The notes under the pieces were generated by a model. The model saw only the letters and a program-made list of their open reading frames with translations. It had not been told where the DNA came from and made no database searches. DNA of 64,000 bases from an uncultured Verrucomicrobiales bacterium (GTDB taxonomy: Bacteria; Verrucomicrobiota; Verrucomicrobiia; Verrucomicrobiales; Akkermansiaceae). How positions within the stretch are numbered: the first letter of the stretch is position 1; every line of letters begins with the position of its first letter. The stretch is taken from contig CALGZA010000031.1 of assembly GCA_937934595.1 (NCBI GenBank), forward strand, positions 62,001 through 126,000, written 5' to 3'. The translations under genes were made by a program, and so were the position numbers. This document shows positions 1 to 7,958 of the stretch, piece after piece.

Positions 1-949
1 CGTCCCATATGATGTTTTTTTTATCACGAAGTGCTTGCTTGAGTGCTTCTTTGGCGGCTTGCATGACTTGTCCGTTTTTTGATTGGTCATCACGTTTTCC
101 TGTGATTTTTTTTCTTATTTCATCTAGTGAAATGATGGTTTCGTTGGTTCTGTTTTTTTCAATCCAGGATGATTTGCCTGATCCGCTGGGGCCGCAGAGC
201 AGGGTGGTGGTGTAGGTGTTAGTGGGAATGTTGAACGCTCTTGGGATGGCTTCGTGGATGCTTTTTATGATGCCGTCTTCGTAGTCTAGTATGGATTTAG
301 CGAGGGCGTGTTGGTGGAAGAGGTCTGGGTGTTTTGGGAAGGCATTTTTTATGGCTGTGTCCCAGCCTGAGTGGGGGTTTGTATCCCAGCATTGCCATTC
401 TTGGGCTTGGATTTTGAATAGTTCTACTTGTTCGATTTGGGATTCTTGGTCAGGGCATGTTCTGCCAAGCATGTCTGCACGGCAGAGGTGGTATAGGAGT
501 GGGACGTTACAGATTCTGGCTAGTCTGGCGTATTTTGCTCTTGGGGAGTTATCTGAGATTAGTTTTCGGATATCGTGGTGGTGTCCGACGAGGGCGATGA
601 TGGTTTCTATGTCGTCTGGGGTGATTATGTTTGATCCTGATAAGTGAGTTGCTAGATAGCTTCTGCCTATGGGTGCGTGGCGAGGGGAGACGATGCGTTT
701 TATGCCGTTTATTTCTCTTTCGCGGGTTGTTATTGGTTTTGCGATGTCGTGGAATGCGGCAGCGTAGTTAAGGGTTTTGATGTTGTTTTTGAGATGGGAT
801 TCCTTGGCTGCTGCGTCCATTACCATTTGAGTGTGGGTGGCTACATTTCCTTCGGCGTGCCATTCTGGGTCTTGAGGGGTTTGCTCAAGTTTGTTTAGTA
901 AGGGTAATATATGGCTGAACTGAGTAATGATGTCTGTTAGTTTATCCAT
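1..949 (-). CDS. HD-Pnk RNA end-healing enzyme (HD phosphoesterase + polynucleotide kinase), 3' end cut by window edge
   Basis: The reverse-strand reading frame from ATG at 949 stays open to the window edge (316 residues visible). The N-terminal part has HD-superfamily metal ligands: H39 in VATHT, H67-D68 in FHDIAK, and the GHHHD motif at 122-126. The C-terminal part starts a P-loop kinase with Walker A at 253-261 (GPSGSGKSS) and an Asp in ISLDEIR (276), as in T4-type polynucleotide kinases. The same order, HD 2',3'-phosphoesterase then 5'-OH kinase, is known from Runella HD-Pnk, which heals broken RNA or DNA ends before ligation. The start overlaps the stop of the upstream RNA ligase by 8 nt, so the two are almost certainly co-translated. 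The lid and C-terminus of the kinase lie outside the window. The function is inferred from the domain pair; the domains themselves are clear. Confidence 0.88.
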   Translation of the reverse strand, partial: MDKLTDIITQFSHILPLLNKLEQTPQDPEWHAEGNVATHTQMVMDAAAKESHLKNNIKTLNYAAAFHDIAKPITTREREINGIKRIVSPRHAPIGRSYLATHLSGSNIITPDDIETIIALVGHHHDIRKLISDNSPRAKYARLARICNVPLLYHLCRADMLGRTCPDQESQIEQVELFKIQAQEWQCWDTNPHSGWDTAIKNAFPKHPDLFHQHALAKSILDYEDGIIKSIHEAIPRAFNIPTNTYTTTLLCGPSGSGKSSWIEKNRTNETIISLDEIRKKITGKRDDQSKNGQVMQAAKEALKQALRDKKNIIWD

Positions 950-1586
950 TTTGGGATGACTTTAGTTTGTTGGGGATTATTGGTGCGTGCATCCAGTGTT
1001 GATCTGTTTGGACGTGTTTTGGTCTGACCCATTTGGCTACGGATTTGGCGAAGTTGTCATAATGGAATTTTTGTTTTAGTCTTACGACGTATCCTTCTGA
1101 TTTTTCGGTGTTTACTTTTAATTTACGGATGAGTGATTCATCCCAGGTGCCTGTGTGGAGTTCTTTAGGGGTGGGGCAGTTTAGTAGTTCTGCCCATTGT
1201 TTAGTTTCTTCCCAGTCTAGGCAGGTGTTAGATTGGTCCCAGATGGAGAATAGGTAGAAGTAGCTGTCTAGATTTTGGTATATGACGGAGTGTTGTGCGT
1301 ACATATTTTCTCCGCAGAGTCTCCAGTTTTCTGGGATGTCTTGTGCTATGGTGGCGTGCCATGATTTAACCCAGTCTCTGGAGGGGTGGTGGCGGCCGTC
1401 TAGAGAGCGAGCATGAATGTCATTGTTATACATGCTGGTGTTTTCCCCGTCCATTTTCTCTGTGACTACTACTTCTTGGCCAATGAAGTGGTCGAGATTT
1501 AACTGATAGATATCGTCATCAGTTACGCTAGATGACCAGGGGAGGTGCGGGGTGCGGGGGTATTTTTTTAATGCTGAGTGCTGCAT
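942..1586 (-). CDS. ATP-dependent RNA ligase (covalent nucleotidyltransferase, PF09414-like)
   Basis: A 214-residue protein carrying the ordered nucleotidyltransferase motifs. Motif I is EKMDGEN with candidate adenylation lysine K44. Motif Ia is ARSLDGR (59-65), motif III is LCGENMY (90-96), motif IV is SEGYVVRLK (163-171), and motif V is AKWVRPK (184-190). The N-terminal KYPRTPHLP segment is typical of small bacterial RNA ligases. It probably seals 3'-OH/5'-phosphate RNA ends through a ligase-adenylate and an RNA-adenylate intermediate. It is compact, with no obvious large C-terminal specificity domain. Its stop overlaps the start of the downstream HD-Pnk gene, giving a sealing-healing operon. 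There is no Shine-Dalgarno sequence upstream of the ATG. The substrate (tRNA, mRNA or rRNA) cannot be told from sequence. Confidence 0.88.
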   Translation of the reverse strand: MQHSALKKYPRTPHLPWSSSVTDDDIYQLNLDHFIGQEVVVTEKMDGENTSMYNNDIHARSLDGRHHPSRDWVKSWHATIAQDIPENWRLCGENMYAQHSVIYQNLDSYFYLFSIWDQSNTCLDWEETKQWAELLNCPTPKELHTGTWDESLIRKLKVNTEKSEGYVVRLKQKFHYDNFAKSVAKWVRPKHVQTDQHWMHAPIIPNKLKSSQNG

Positions 1587-1709
1587 TTTATGCTCTTGAT
1601 TAGGTTATGGGCCTAAATCGAGCATGAATTTTTTTATTCTATGGATTTCTCAATTTGCTGGATTTGGTGGGCCTTATATTTTTGGGAGGTGTGCTTGTTG
1701 CTATGGTTG

Positions 1710-2525
1710 CTAATAGGGGATTGATTCCATTGTTGGGATGGCATCAAGTAGTTTTTGAGTGTAGTTGTGTTCTGGGTTATTGAAGAGTTGTTCAGCTTCT
1801 CCGTATTCTACTATTTTTCCTTTGTACATGACAGCGATGTTGTCAGCGATGAAGCGGACTACAGAGAGGTCGTGAGAGATGAAGATCATGGTTAGGTCTA
1901 GTTCTTCTCTTAGTTTGAGTAGGAGGTTTAGAATTTGTGACTGTATGGATACGTCTAGTGCTGACACTGGCTCGTCAGCGATGATGAGTTTAGGTTCTGG
2001 AGCTAGGGCTCTGGCGATGGCGATTCTTTGGCGTTGTCCGCCAGAGAACTCGTGTGGGTATTTTTTCATGAAGGAGGGGTTTAAGCCTACGCGTTCCATG
2101 ATTTTTACGACTGCTTCCATCATCTCGTTTTTGTCTCTGGCTAGTTGTGGATGTCTCTGAAGAAGTGCTTCTGAGAGGGTTGAGTAGATGGTCATTCTGG
2201 GGTTGAGTGACGCGTAGGGATCCTGGAAGATCATTTGGAAGTCTAGTCTTTTGTGTCTTACTTGATCTGGGGATAGCTGGGTAAGGTTTTGGTCTTCGAG
2301 TATGATATTTCCTGATGTGGCGGGGATGAGTTGCATGATTGTGCGTGAGAGGGTGGATTTACCGCATCCGGATTCGCCAACTAGTCCGAGGATTTCTCCT
2401 TTTTGAATTGATAATGATATGCCGTCTACGGCTTTTACTGAGTCGACTTCTTTTTGGATGAGGAGTCCTTTTTTGATGGGGAAGTGAGTTTTAACTTCTT
2501 GTAGTTCTAGGAATGAATTTGTCAT
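1710..2525 (-). CDS. ABC transporter ATP-binding protein, OppF/DppF type
   Basis: A 271-residue nucleotide-binding subunit of an oligopeptide/dipeptide-type ABC transporter. Walker A is GESGCGKST (50-58), the Q-loop region is MIFQDPYASLNPRM, the ABC signature is SGGQRQR, Walker B with the catalytic Glu is LIIADEP, and the switch is ISHDLSVV. The tail NYTQKLLDAIP is the beginning of the oligopeptide-transporter C-terminal extension. That extension is cut short, so the protein is smaller than typical OppF (about 320-330 residues). It starts 26 nt after proS stops, on the same strand, so the two are probably co-transcribed. No permease or substrate-binding gene is next to it, so its partner subunits must be elsewhere. 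Peptide import is the family's usual role; the actual substrate is unknown. Confidence 0.85.
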   Translation of the reverse strand: MTNSFLELQEVKTHFPIKKGLLIQKEVDSVKAVDGISLSIQKGEILGLVGESGCGKSTLSRTIMQLIPATSGNIILEDQNLTQLSPDQVRHKRLDFQMIFQDPYASLNPRMTIYSTLSEALLQRHPQLARDKNEMMEAVVKIMERVGLNPSFMKKYPHEFSGGQRQRIAIARALAPEPKLIIADEPVSALDVSIQSQILNLLLKLREELDLTMIFISHDLSVVRFIADNIAVMYKGKIVEYGEAEQLFNNPEHNYTQKLLDAIPTMESIPY

Positions 2526-2551
2526 TTGGAGTGGGTGAGTTAGGGTTATTG

Positions 2552-4072
2552 TTAGTAGCTGCGTCCCCAGATGGCTCTGGTTTTGGTAGGTGTTCCTGTT
2601 AGAATGCAGGGTTGTTCGTCTCCGTCTTGTTGGTTACAGGGGAGGCAACGGATGGAGATTTTGTGTTTTTTACTGAGGGCTTCTTCTTCATCGTTAGATC
2701 CTGCCCATGGTGTGGTTAGCCAACCTGGTTGATCGCTGTTAGACCAGTGTTTTTCAAATTCTGATAGGTCTGAGCAGTCGTTCATGTTGTTGTCTCTGAG
2801 TTCTGTGGCACGGCGTAGAATTTCGTTTTGAATGTCTTGGAGTGTGTTGGTGCAGTTGCGGATGAATTCTTCTTTATCTAGGAAGTGTTTTACGGATGAG
2901 TCTTCGTCTCTGCGCTGCATGCATACTTTTCTGGCTTCTAGGTCACGAGGGCCTATTTCTATTCGGATAGGAGCGCCTTTTTTGACCCATTCCCATTTTT
3001 TAGCGCCGCCGCCGAGGTCTCTTTTGTCAACTTGAACACGGAGGGGATGGCCGTGGAAGTTTTTGTGGCGAAGGGTGGTAGCGAGAGCTTCGCAGGCATC
3101 GATGATGGCGTCACGTGAGTCATCTTTTGGAGTGACTGGGATTATGATAATTTGTTGTGATGCGATGCGTGGGGGGCAGACTAGGCCGTCGTCATCTGAG
3201 TGTGCCATGATGAGTGTGCCGATGAGTCTTGTAGAGACGCCCCAAGAGGTGGTCCATGCAAGTTGTTCTGAGTTGTCTCTGCCAGTGAAGGAGATATTTT
3301 GTGCTTTTGAGAAATTCTGTCCGAGGAAGTGCGATGTTCCGGCTTGGATGGCTTTTTTGTCTTGGACCATGGCTTCTACGGTTAGAGTCATATCTGCACC
3401 AGGGAATCTTTCGACTTCTGATTTTTCACCTGGGATGACGGGGATGGCGAGGTGGTTGGTGATGAAGTCTGTGTAGATGCCGTGCATTAGTTTTGTTTCA
3501 GCGATGGCTTCTTCTTTTGTTTCGTGCGCGGTATGTCCTTCTTGCCAGAGGAATTCAGCGGTTCGGAGGAATAGCCGTGTGCGCATTTCCCACCGCATTA
3601 CGTTAGCCCATTGGTTAATGAGTAGTGGGAGGTCACGGTAGGAATTAGTCCAGCGAGAGAATGCGGCTCCGATGATGGTTTCTGATGTGGGGCGGATTAC
3701 ATAAGGTTCAGCTAGCTCACCAGATGGGATCATTTTTGTTGATCCGTCATCTTGTTTTTCTGCTTCGAGGCGATGATGAGTGACTACAGCGCATTCAGTG
3801 GCAAAGCCTTCTGCGTGTTCGGCTTCTTTTTCTAGGTAAGAGAGGGGGATGAGGAGGGGGAAGTATGCGTTTTGGTGGCCAGTTTGTTTAAAGTATAGGT
3901 CAAGTTGTTGTTGGATGTTTTCCCATAATGCGTAGCCCCATGGTTTGATGACCATGCATCCACGGGTTTCAGAGTTTTCTGCCATGTCAGCGCCTTTGAT
4001 TACCTGTTGATACCATTCAGGGAAGTCCTCGGTTCTGGTTGGTGAGATTGCATTTTTGGGTTGTTTTGCCAT
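2552..4072 (-). CDS. proS: prolyl-tRNA synthetase, archaeal/eukaryotic-type (ProS type 3)
   Basis: A 506-residue class II aminoacyl-tRNA synthetase that charges tRNA-Pro. The catalytic core has the RPTSETIIG segment, a motif 2 region (MRWEMRTRLFLRTAEFLWQEGHT) and a motif 3 region (TTSWGVSTRLIGTLIMAHSDDDG). There is no YbaK-type editing insertion. The short length, anticodon-binding domain, C-terminal Cys pair (CLPC) and terminal Tyr (WGRSY) are marks of the archaeal-type enzyme, which is also found in Bacteroidota and Verrucomicrobiota. The ATG at 4072 gives the usual N-terminus leading to DFPEWYQQVI. A 291-nt divergent gap separates it from the pilus-like operon. Downstream is an OppF-like ATPase 26 nt away. 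Confidence 0.96.
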   Translation of the reverse strand: MAKQPKNAISPTRTEDFPEWYQQVIKGADMAENSETRGCMVIKPWGYALWENIQQQLDLYFKQTGHQNAYFPLLIPLSYLEKEAEHAEGFATECAVVTHHRLEAEKQDDGSTKMIPSGELAEPYVIRPTSETIIGAAFSRWTNSYRDLPLLINQWANVMRWEMRTRLFLRTAEFLWQEGHTAHETKEEAIAETKLMHGIYTDFITNHLAIPVIPGEKSEVERFPGADMTLTVEAMVQDKKAIQAGTSHFLGQNFSKAQNISFTGRDNSEQLAWTTSWGVSTRLIGTLIMAHSDDDGLVCPPRIASQQIIIIPVTPKDDSRDAIIDACEALATTLRHKNFHGHPLRVQVDKRDLGGGAKKWEWVKKGAPIRIEIGPRDLEARKVCMQRRDEDSSVKHFLDKEEFIRNCTNTLQDIQNEILRRATELRDNNMNDCSDLSEFEKHWSNSDQPGWLTTPWAGSNDEEEALSKKHKISIRCLPCNQQDGDEQPCILTGTPTKTRAIWGRSY

Positions 4073-4363
4073 GAGTGGAGTGAAGAGAAAAATGGAAGAA
4101 CTGGAAAGGGTAAAGTTGTTCCAATTGTTACTAAATGGCTACTTAGTTAGTAGATCTGAAATATAAGAAGGTGTTTGTTTTTTGATAGTATGGGTGTGAT
4201 TTGTTAGGCGTGTGAAAGTTGAATGTTGCTACTTTTAAGGGGGATACACTGAGCTTAATTCAGCTAGTTGATTATTACTCTCAGAGAATTTAGTCATTTT
4301 GTCACATTTATTCTCGCCAAACCTTCCATTGATCAGTTAGTTTAAACCTAATCAATTTAAATT

Positions 4364-4993
4364 ATGAACAATAACAGATACAAATTCCTATTGTCCGCGC
4401 TACTCATGTTAGTGTTACCAGCTTCTTTCGCAATGGCTCAGTATAAGGTTCAGGTTGATAAACCTGAGATCGTAGCTGTGAAGTCGCCTGATTTTAAAAA
4501 CTTGATGGCGAAGAAGAAATTTAAGCCTAGTGAGTGGTTAGAGGTGGAGGTTAAATTTAAGGTCGAAGTTTCTTCTAAAGCTAAGAAAAAGGTTAAATTT
4601 TTAGATAAGGTTTTAATTAAGTGGTTCATAGCTGCGAAAACTCCAGAGAATGGCAAAGGTATGATCTTGTTAGAAAAAGAGGTTATGCATGTGAATGTTC
4701 CAGTCGGTAAAGAAATTTATGCGTCAGTTTATCTTTCACCAAACTCAGTGCTGCGATTAACTGGTAATGACCGAGTTAGTAAGGCTGTTTTTGAGGAGGT
4801 GGGTGGTGAAATAAGAGTTAACGGCATGGAGGCTCACAAGAATTCTGGGTTTTTTAGCATGAATAAGCAAAGTAAGTGGTGGACTAATGCTAATTTGTCA
4901 CGCTACGATAAGATTCCATTGCTCAATAAAAATGAGACTCCATTTAAAATTATGTGGTATGGTCGTTACGCTGAGATCGAAAATAAGCGATAG
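4364..4993 (+). CDS. Amuc_1102-like secreted protein of the pilus-associated cluster
   Basis: A 209-residue exported protein with a clear signal peptide (hydrophobic 9-21, cleavage near AMA-Q26) and a lysine-rich mature part predicted to be mostly beta. Size, N-terminal pattern and position as first gene before pilM match Akkermansia Amuc_1102, for which an immunoglobulin-like fold has been reported. It is 81 nt upstream of the PilM-like gene on the same strand and is probably the first cistron of the operon. There is no Shine-Dalgarno sequence; the ATG follows an AT-rich run. The exact role is unknown. An envelope accessory role in assembling or presenting the pilus-like machine is inferred from context. 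Confidence 0.75.
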   Translation: MNNNRYKFLLSALLMLVLPASFAMAQYKVQVDKPEIVAVKSPDFKNLMAKKKFKPSEWLEVEVKFKVEVSSKAKKKVKFLDKVLIKWFIAAKTPENGKGMILLEKEVMHVNVPVGKEIYASVYLSPNSVLRLTGNDRVSKAVFEEVGGEIRVNGMEAHKNSGFFSMNKQSKWWTNANLSRYDKIPLLNKNETPFKIMWYGRYAEIENKR

Positions 4994-5074
4994 TCAATTA
5001 GATTCAGCTAACGCCTCCTGTGTTTGCTGGGTGGTGTAGTCATAATTTCAATCAATTTAACATAATTCATATAT

Positions 5075-6919
5075 ATGGCTGATACACAGTCGATCATAGC
5101 ACTAAATATAGGTTCGCAGCGGGTTACAATGGGGGTCATGGCTCCTTCGAGTAGTGGGGGTCTTATCTTGAAAAGGTACGAGTCTTCGACAATACTTGCT
5201 GATCCGGCTGCAGAGATGACTCGTTTGCCGCAGATTCGATTGGCGATTTCTGAGTTGTCGAGCAAGTTGGGGCTGAGTAAGGGTAAAGTTAATTATGCTG
5301 TATCTGGGCAATCTGTTTTTACTCGTTTTGTTAAATTGCCGTCATTAGATAGTGATGACATTGAGCAGTTAGTGGCTTTTGAGGCGCAGCAGCATGTTCC
5401 ATTTCCTATTAATGAGGTTGTGTGGGACTGGCAGCTTTTAAGCTCTGAAGGAGGGCAGCAAGAGGTTGTTTTAGTGGCTATAAAATCTGATTCTCTTGAT
5501 GATATTAATGAGTGTGTTACCAACGCGGACCTTTCTACAGGTATGGTGGACGCTTCACCAATGGCTCTTGCAAACGCATTTCTCTATAATTATGGGGATT
5601 CGGAAGAGCCTACATTGATGATAGACATAGGGGCGCGTACTAGTAATTTAGTGTATGTTGATGGATCTAAAGTCTTTACTAGGACTATTGCGATTGGCGG
5701 AGCTACATTGACGTCTGCTATTGCCAAAGAATATAACGTGCCTTTTATTGAGGCTGAATCGCAAAAATGCACTAAGGGGCTGGTTGCTTTGGATACAAGG
5801 CATACTTCTCAGTTAGACGATGATACGGCATCACTTGCCTCATGTATTAGGACAGCTCTTAACAGGATGCCCGCTGAAATAGCACGGACAACAAATTTCT
5901 TCAGGAGTCAGCATGATGGAGCGGCTCCTCGCAGGATATTTTTAGCTGGGGGAGGATCAAATCTACCGATGATTTCAGATTTCATTCAAGAAAAGCTACG
6001 TTTACCGGTTGAGTATTTCAATCCACTTAAGCGGGTTTCTGTTGGTCAGGATGTCGATGTAGAGAAAGTATCAATGGAGGCTCACTCGCTAGGTGAGATT
6101 GTAGGTTTAGGCTTACGTTCGTTGAAGGAGTCTCGATTAAATATAGATTTGGTGCCTGATGTTGTTCAGCATGAGCGTGATGATGCTCAAAAACGGCCGA
6201 AGCTTATTTTAGGGTCTTGTTTGATTGTTTCAGCTTGTGCAGCGTTTTGTGTGTTTGGGTTTCTATCTAAAAAGCGAGCTGTTAGTGCAGCGGCTGATCA
6301 GGCAAAAGTTGTAAAGGCTTTAAATGTGTATGCAAATCCTATTCGCAAGAAATATGATGACGCGAACAAAGTGGCTGATGTAGTGGGCCTATATAAAGGC
6401 GCGGTTGATTCCCGGTTGCATTGGCTGGAAGGTTTACGCGATATTAAAGCTCATTTTTCTCATCCCGAGTTATGGATCATAGAGATGAAGCCTGTAGTAA
6501 ACTTTAATCCTGATGTTGAGGAAGGGGGTGATACATATGTAGAGATTCTTGATAAGAATGTTAAGAGTGTTCCCTATAATAAATCTTACATTACAGTTCC
6601 TGGTAAGGAGCCAGAATTTGATAGTAGAGGTCGTCCAAATCCAAGGTATGTTGCCCCAATGGTAAACGCTTTAAAAATTAAAGGTTTTTGGCGAGGGTCA
6701 TCGAATGGTCTTGTGCGTAATCAGTTAAAAGAGCTTATTGAGAAATCTGAGATTTTTGGAAGAGATATTACGAAAAAAGTTAGGAATAAAGATATGAAGG
6801 TGACACTTACTAACCGTGAGATACTACCTGAGAATGCTACATCATCGGAGGATGCGGATAAGCTTGGAGCTCCATTCACTGCTATTATTCCATTGAATAA
6901 CCCCATTTTAGTTAAATAG
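5075..6919 (+). CDS. pilM: PilM-PilN fusion (Amuc_1101-like), type IV pilus inner-membrane platform
   Basis: A 614-residue protein. Residues about 5-360 form a PilM/FtsA-type actin-like ATPase fold: ALNIGSQRVTMGV at the N-terminus, PTLMIDIGARTSNLVYVDG in the second phosphate loop region, and IFLAGGGSNLP in the adenosine motif. A single transmembrane helix (about 377-395, ILGSCLIVSACAAFCVFGFL) follows. The remaining 220 residues are a periplasmic PilN-like domain. In model type IV pili PilM and PilN are separate proteins that bind each other, so this is a natural fusion. The gene is followed 8 nt later by the Amuc_1100 homolog. No ATPase motor gene is in the cluster. Confidence 0.85.
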   Translation: MADTQSIIALNIGSQRVTMGVMAPSSSGGLILKRYESSTILADPAAEMTRLPQIRLAISELSSKLGLSKGKVNYAVSGQSVFTRFVKLPSLDSDDIEQLVAFEAQQHVPFPINEVVWDWQLLSSEGGQQEVVLVAIKSDSLDDINECVTNADLSTGMVDASPMALANAFLYNYGDSEEPTLMIDIGARTSNLVYVDGSKVFTRTIAIGGATLTSAIAKEYNVPFIEAESQKCTKGLVALDTRHTSQLDDDTASLASCIRTALNRMPAEIARTTNFFRSQHDGAAPRRIFLAGGGSNLPMISDFIQEKLRLPVEYFNPLKRVSVGQDVDVEKVSMEAHSLGEIVGLGLRSLKESRLNIDLVPDVVQHERDDAQKRPKLILGSCLIVSACAAFCVFGFLSKKRAVSAAADQAKVVKALNVYANPIRKKYDDANKVADVVGLYKGAVDSRLHWLEGLRDIKAHFSHPELWIIEMKPVVNFNPDVEEGGDTYVEILDKNVKSVPYNKSYITVPGKEPEFDSRGRPNPRYVAPMVNALKIKGFWRGSSNGLVRNQLKELIEKSEIFGRDITKKVRNKDMKVTLTNREILPENATSSEDADKLGAPFTAIIPLNNPILVK

Positions 6920-6927
6920 ATAAGAAC

Positions 6928-7944
6928 ATGAGTTGGTATCAAGAAAATAAATTTGCAGCTACAGTGATGGGAGCTACGGCTTTTGTCTCAGGAGTTTTGG
7001 TCTATATTGGGATGGGTTTTAATTCTGAAGCTGACCTTGCTAAACGTCAGGAACAGCGTTCGGTAAATGAGATTGATCGGTTGCAGTCGGCTAGCTTGTA
7101 TCCGAGTGCGGTCAACAAAGAGCAGTTGGCTAGAGAGGTAGAAGCATTTGCATCTGAAGCTAAAGGTTTTCAAGAAGAATTACTGAAATATAGGCCCAAG
7201 GTGATGGCGAAGTTGACTCAAAATGAGTTTAGTGGTGAGGTGACTGCTTTCCATCGTTATTTACAGGATTATTACAAAGAGAAAGGTATTTCTTTATCTA
7301 AGGGGGCATCTGTGTATTTTGGTATGGAGGAATATGCTAAGGTAACGGCATCTGAAAGTTCTACTAAGCTCTTAAACTATCAACTAAAAGCATTGAAGAG
7401 TTTATTCAAGAGTCTGGCTGACTCTGGTATAGAGTCACTTGAAAATGTTCACCGGCCACAAGCTGCTGAAGCAATTATTGCAAAAAAGGGTAAGTCTAAA
7501 AGTAATTCTAAGAGATCTAAAAAGCGTAGCCGTGCAAAGACGGTAAGTAGTGTATACGATGGATTGCCGATAGAGGTTACTTTTACTGGTTCAGAGGCAT
7601 CCATGCAGGAATTCTTTAAAAGTTTGGTTAATAACGATGATTATTTCTTTACGGTTAAGCAGTTTATGGTTCGTAATGAGAAGCAAGAGAGAGTTTCTAT
7701 ATCTAAATCGACTCTTGCTGAAAAAGCTGAACTAGCAGCAATGGAATTTGATGATCCTGGAAGTAAACAAAAAGTTAATACTAAAAAAGAGATACTTAAG
7801 CAAGTTACCGGTAACGAGAATGTGACAGTGTTTATGCTTATAGAATTAGTACTATTTCATGAGGCATCTGAGGTAGAAATACCAGGGCTTGCTATGAATA
7901 AGCAGGCAGAAATTAAAGGCGCTAAGAAGCGTGAAACTCAATAA
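6928..7944 (+). CDS. Amuc_1100-like membrane-anchored protein (PilO-like)
   Basis: A 338-residue bitopic protein with a short cytoplasmic N-terminus (MSWYQENK), one transmembrane helix (about 9-30), a helical coiled-coil-prone stretch (35-115) and a C-terminal alpha/beta region (about 205-260, then 280-330). This layout and its place between the PilM and Amuc_1099 homologs match Amuc_1100, the Akkermansia outer-envelope protein reported to signal through TLR2 and to be structurally PilO-like. A strongly basic Lys/Ser/Arg run at 186-205 breaks the fold region. It roughly accounts for the protein being longer than the 317-residue Akkermansia protein. Immune signalling must not be assumed for this homolog. 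Confidence 0.78.
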   Translation: MSWYQENKFAATVMGATAFVSGVLVYIGMGFNSEADLAKRQEQRSVNEIDRLQSASLYPSAVNKEQLAREVEAFASEAKGFQEELLKYRPKVMAKLTQNEFSGEVTAFHRYLQDYYKEKGISLSKGASVYFGMEEYAKVTASESSTKLLNYQLKALKSLFKSLADSGIESLENVHRPQAAEAIIAKKGKSKSNSKRSKKRSRAKTVSSVYDGLPIEVTFTGSEASMQEFFKSLVNNDDYFFTVKQFMVRNEKQERVSISKSTLAEKAELAAMEFDDPGSKQKVNTKKEILKQVTGNENVTVFMLIELVLFHEASEVEIPGLAMNKQAEIKGAKKRETQ

Positions 7945-7958
7945 TTATTTAGAATATA

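Noticed and set aside
9-898. Forward-strand open frames at the left edge
   Set aside because: They are shadows of the minus-strand HD-Pnk gene, whose translation shows clear HD and P-loop motifs and overlaps the ligase stop.
4073-4363. Riboswitch or small gene in the proS-pilus divergent gap
   Set aside because: No conserved structure, terminator or coding frame recognised; it is treated as a plain divergent promoter region.
5008-5523. Minus-strand frames opposite pilM
   Set aside because: They have no domain or start context and are fully overlapped by the recognised PilM-PilN gene.
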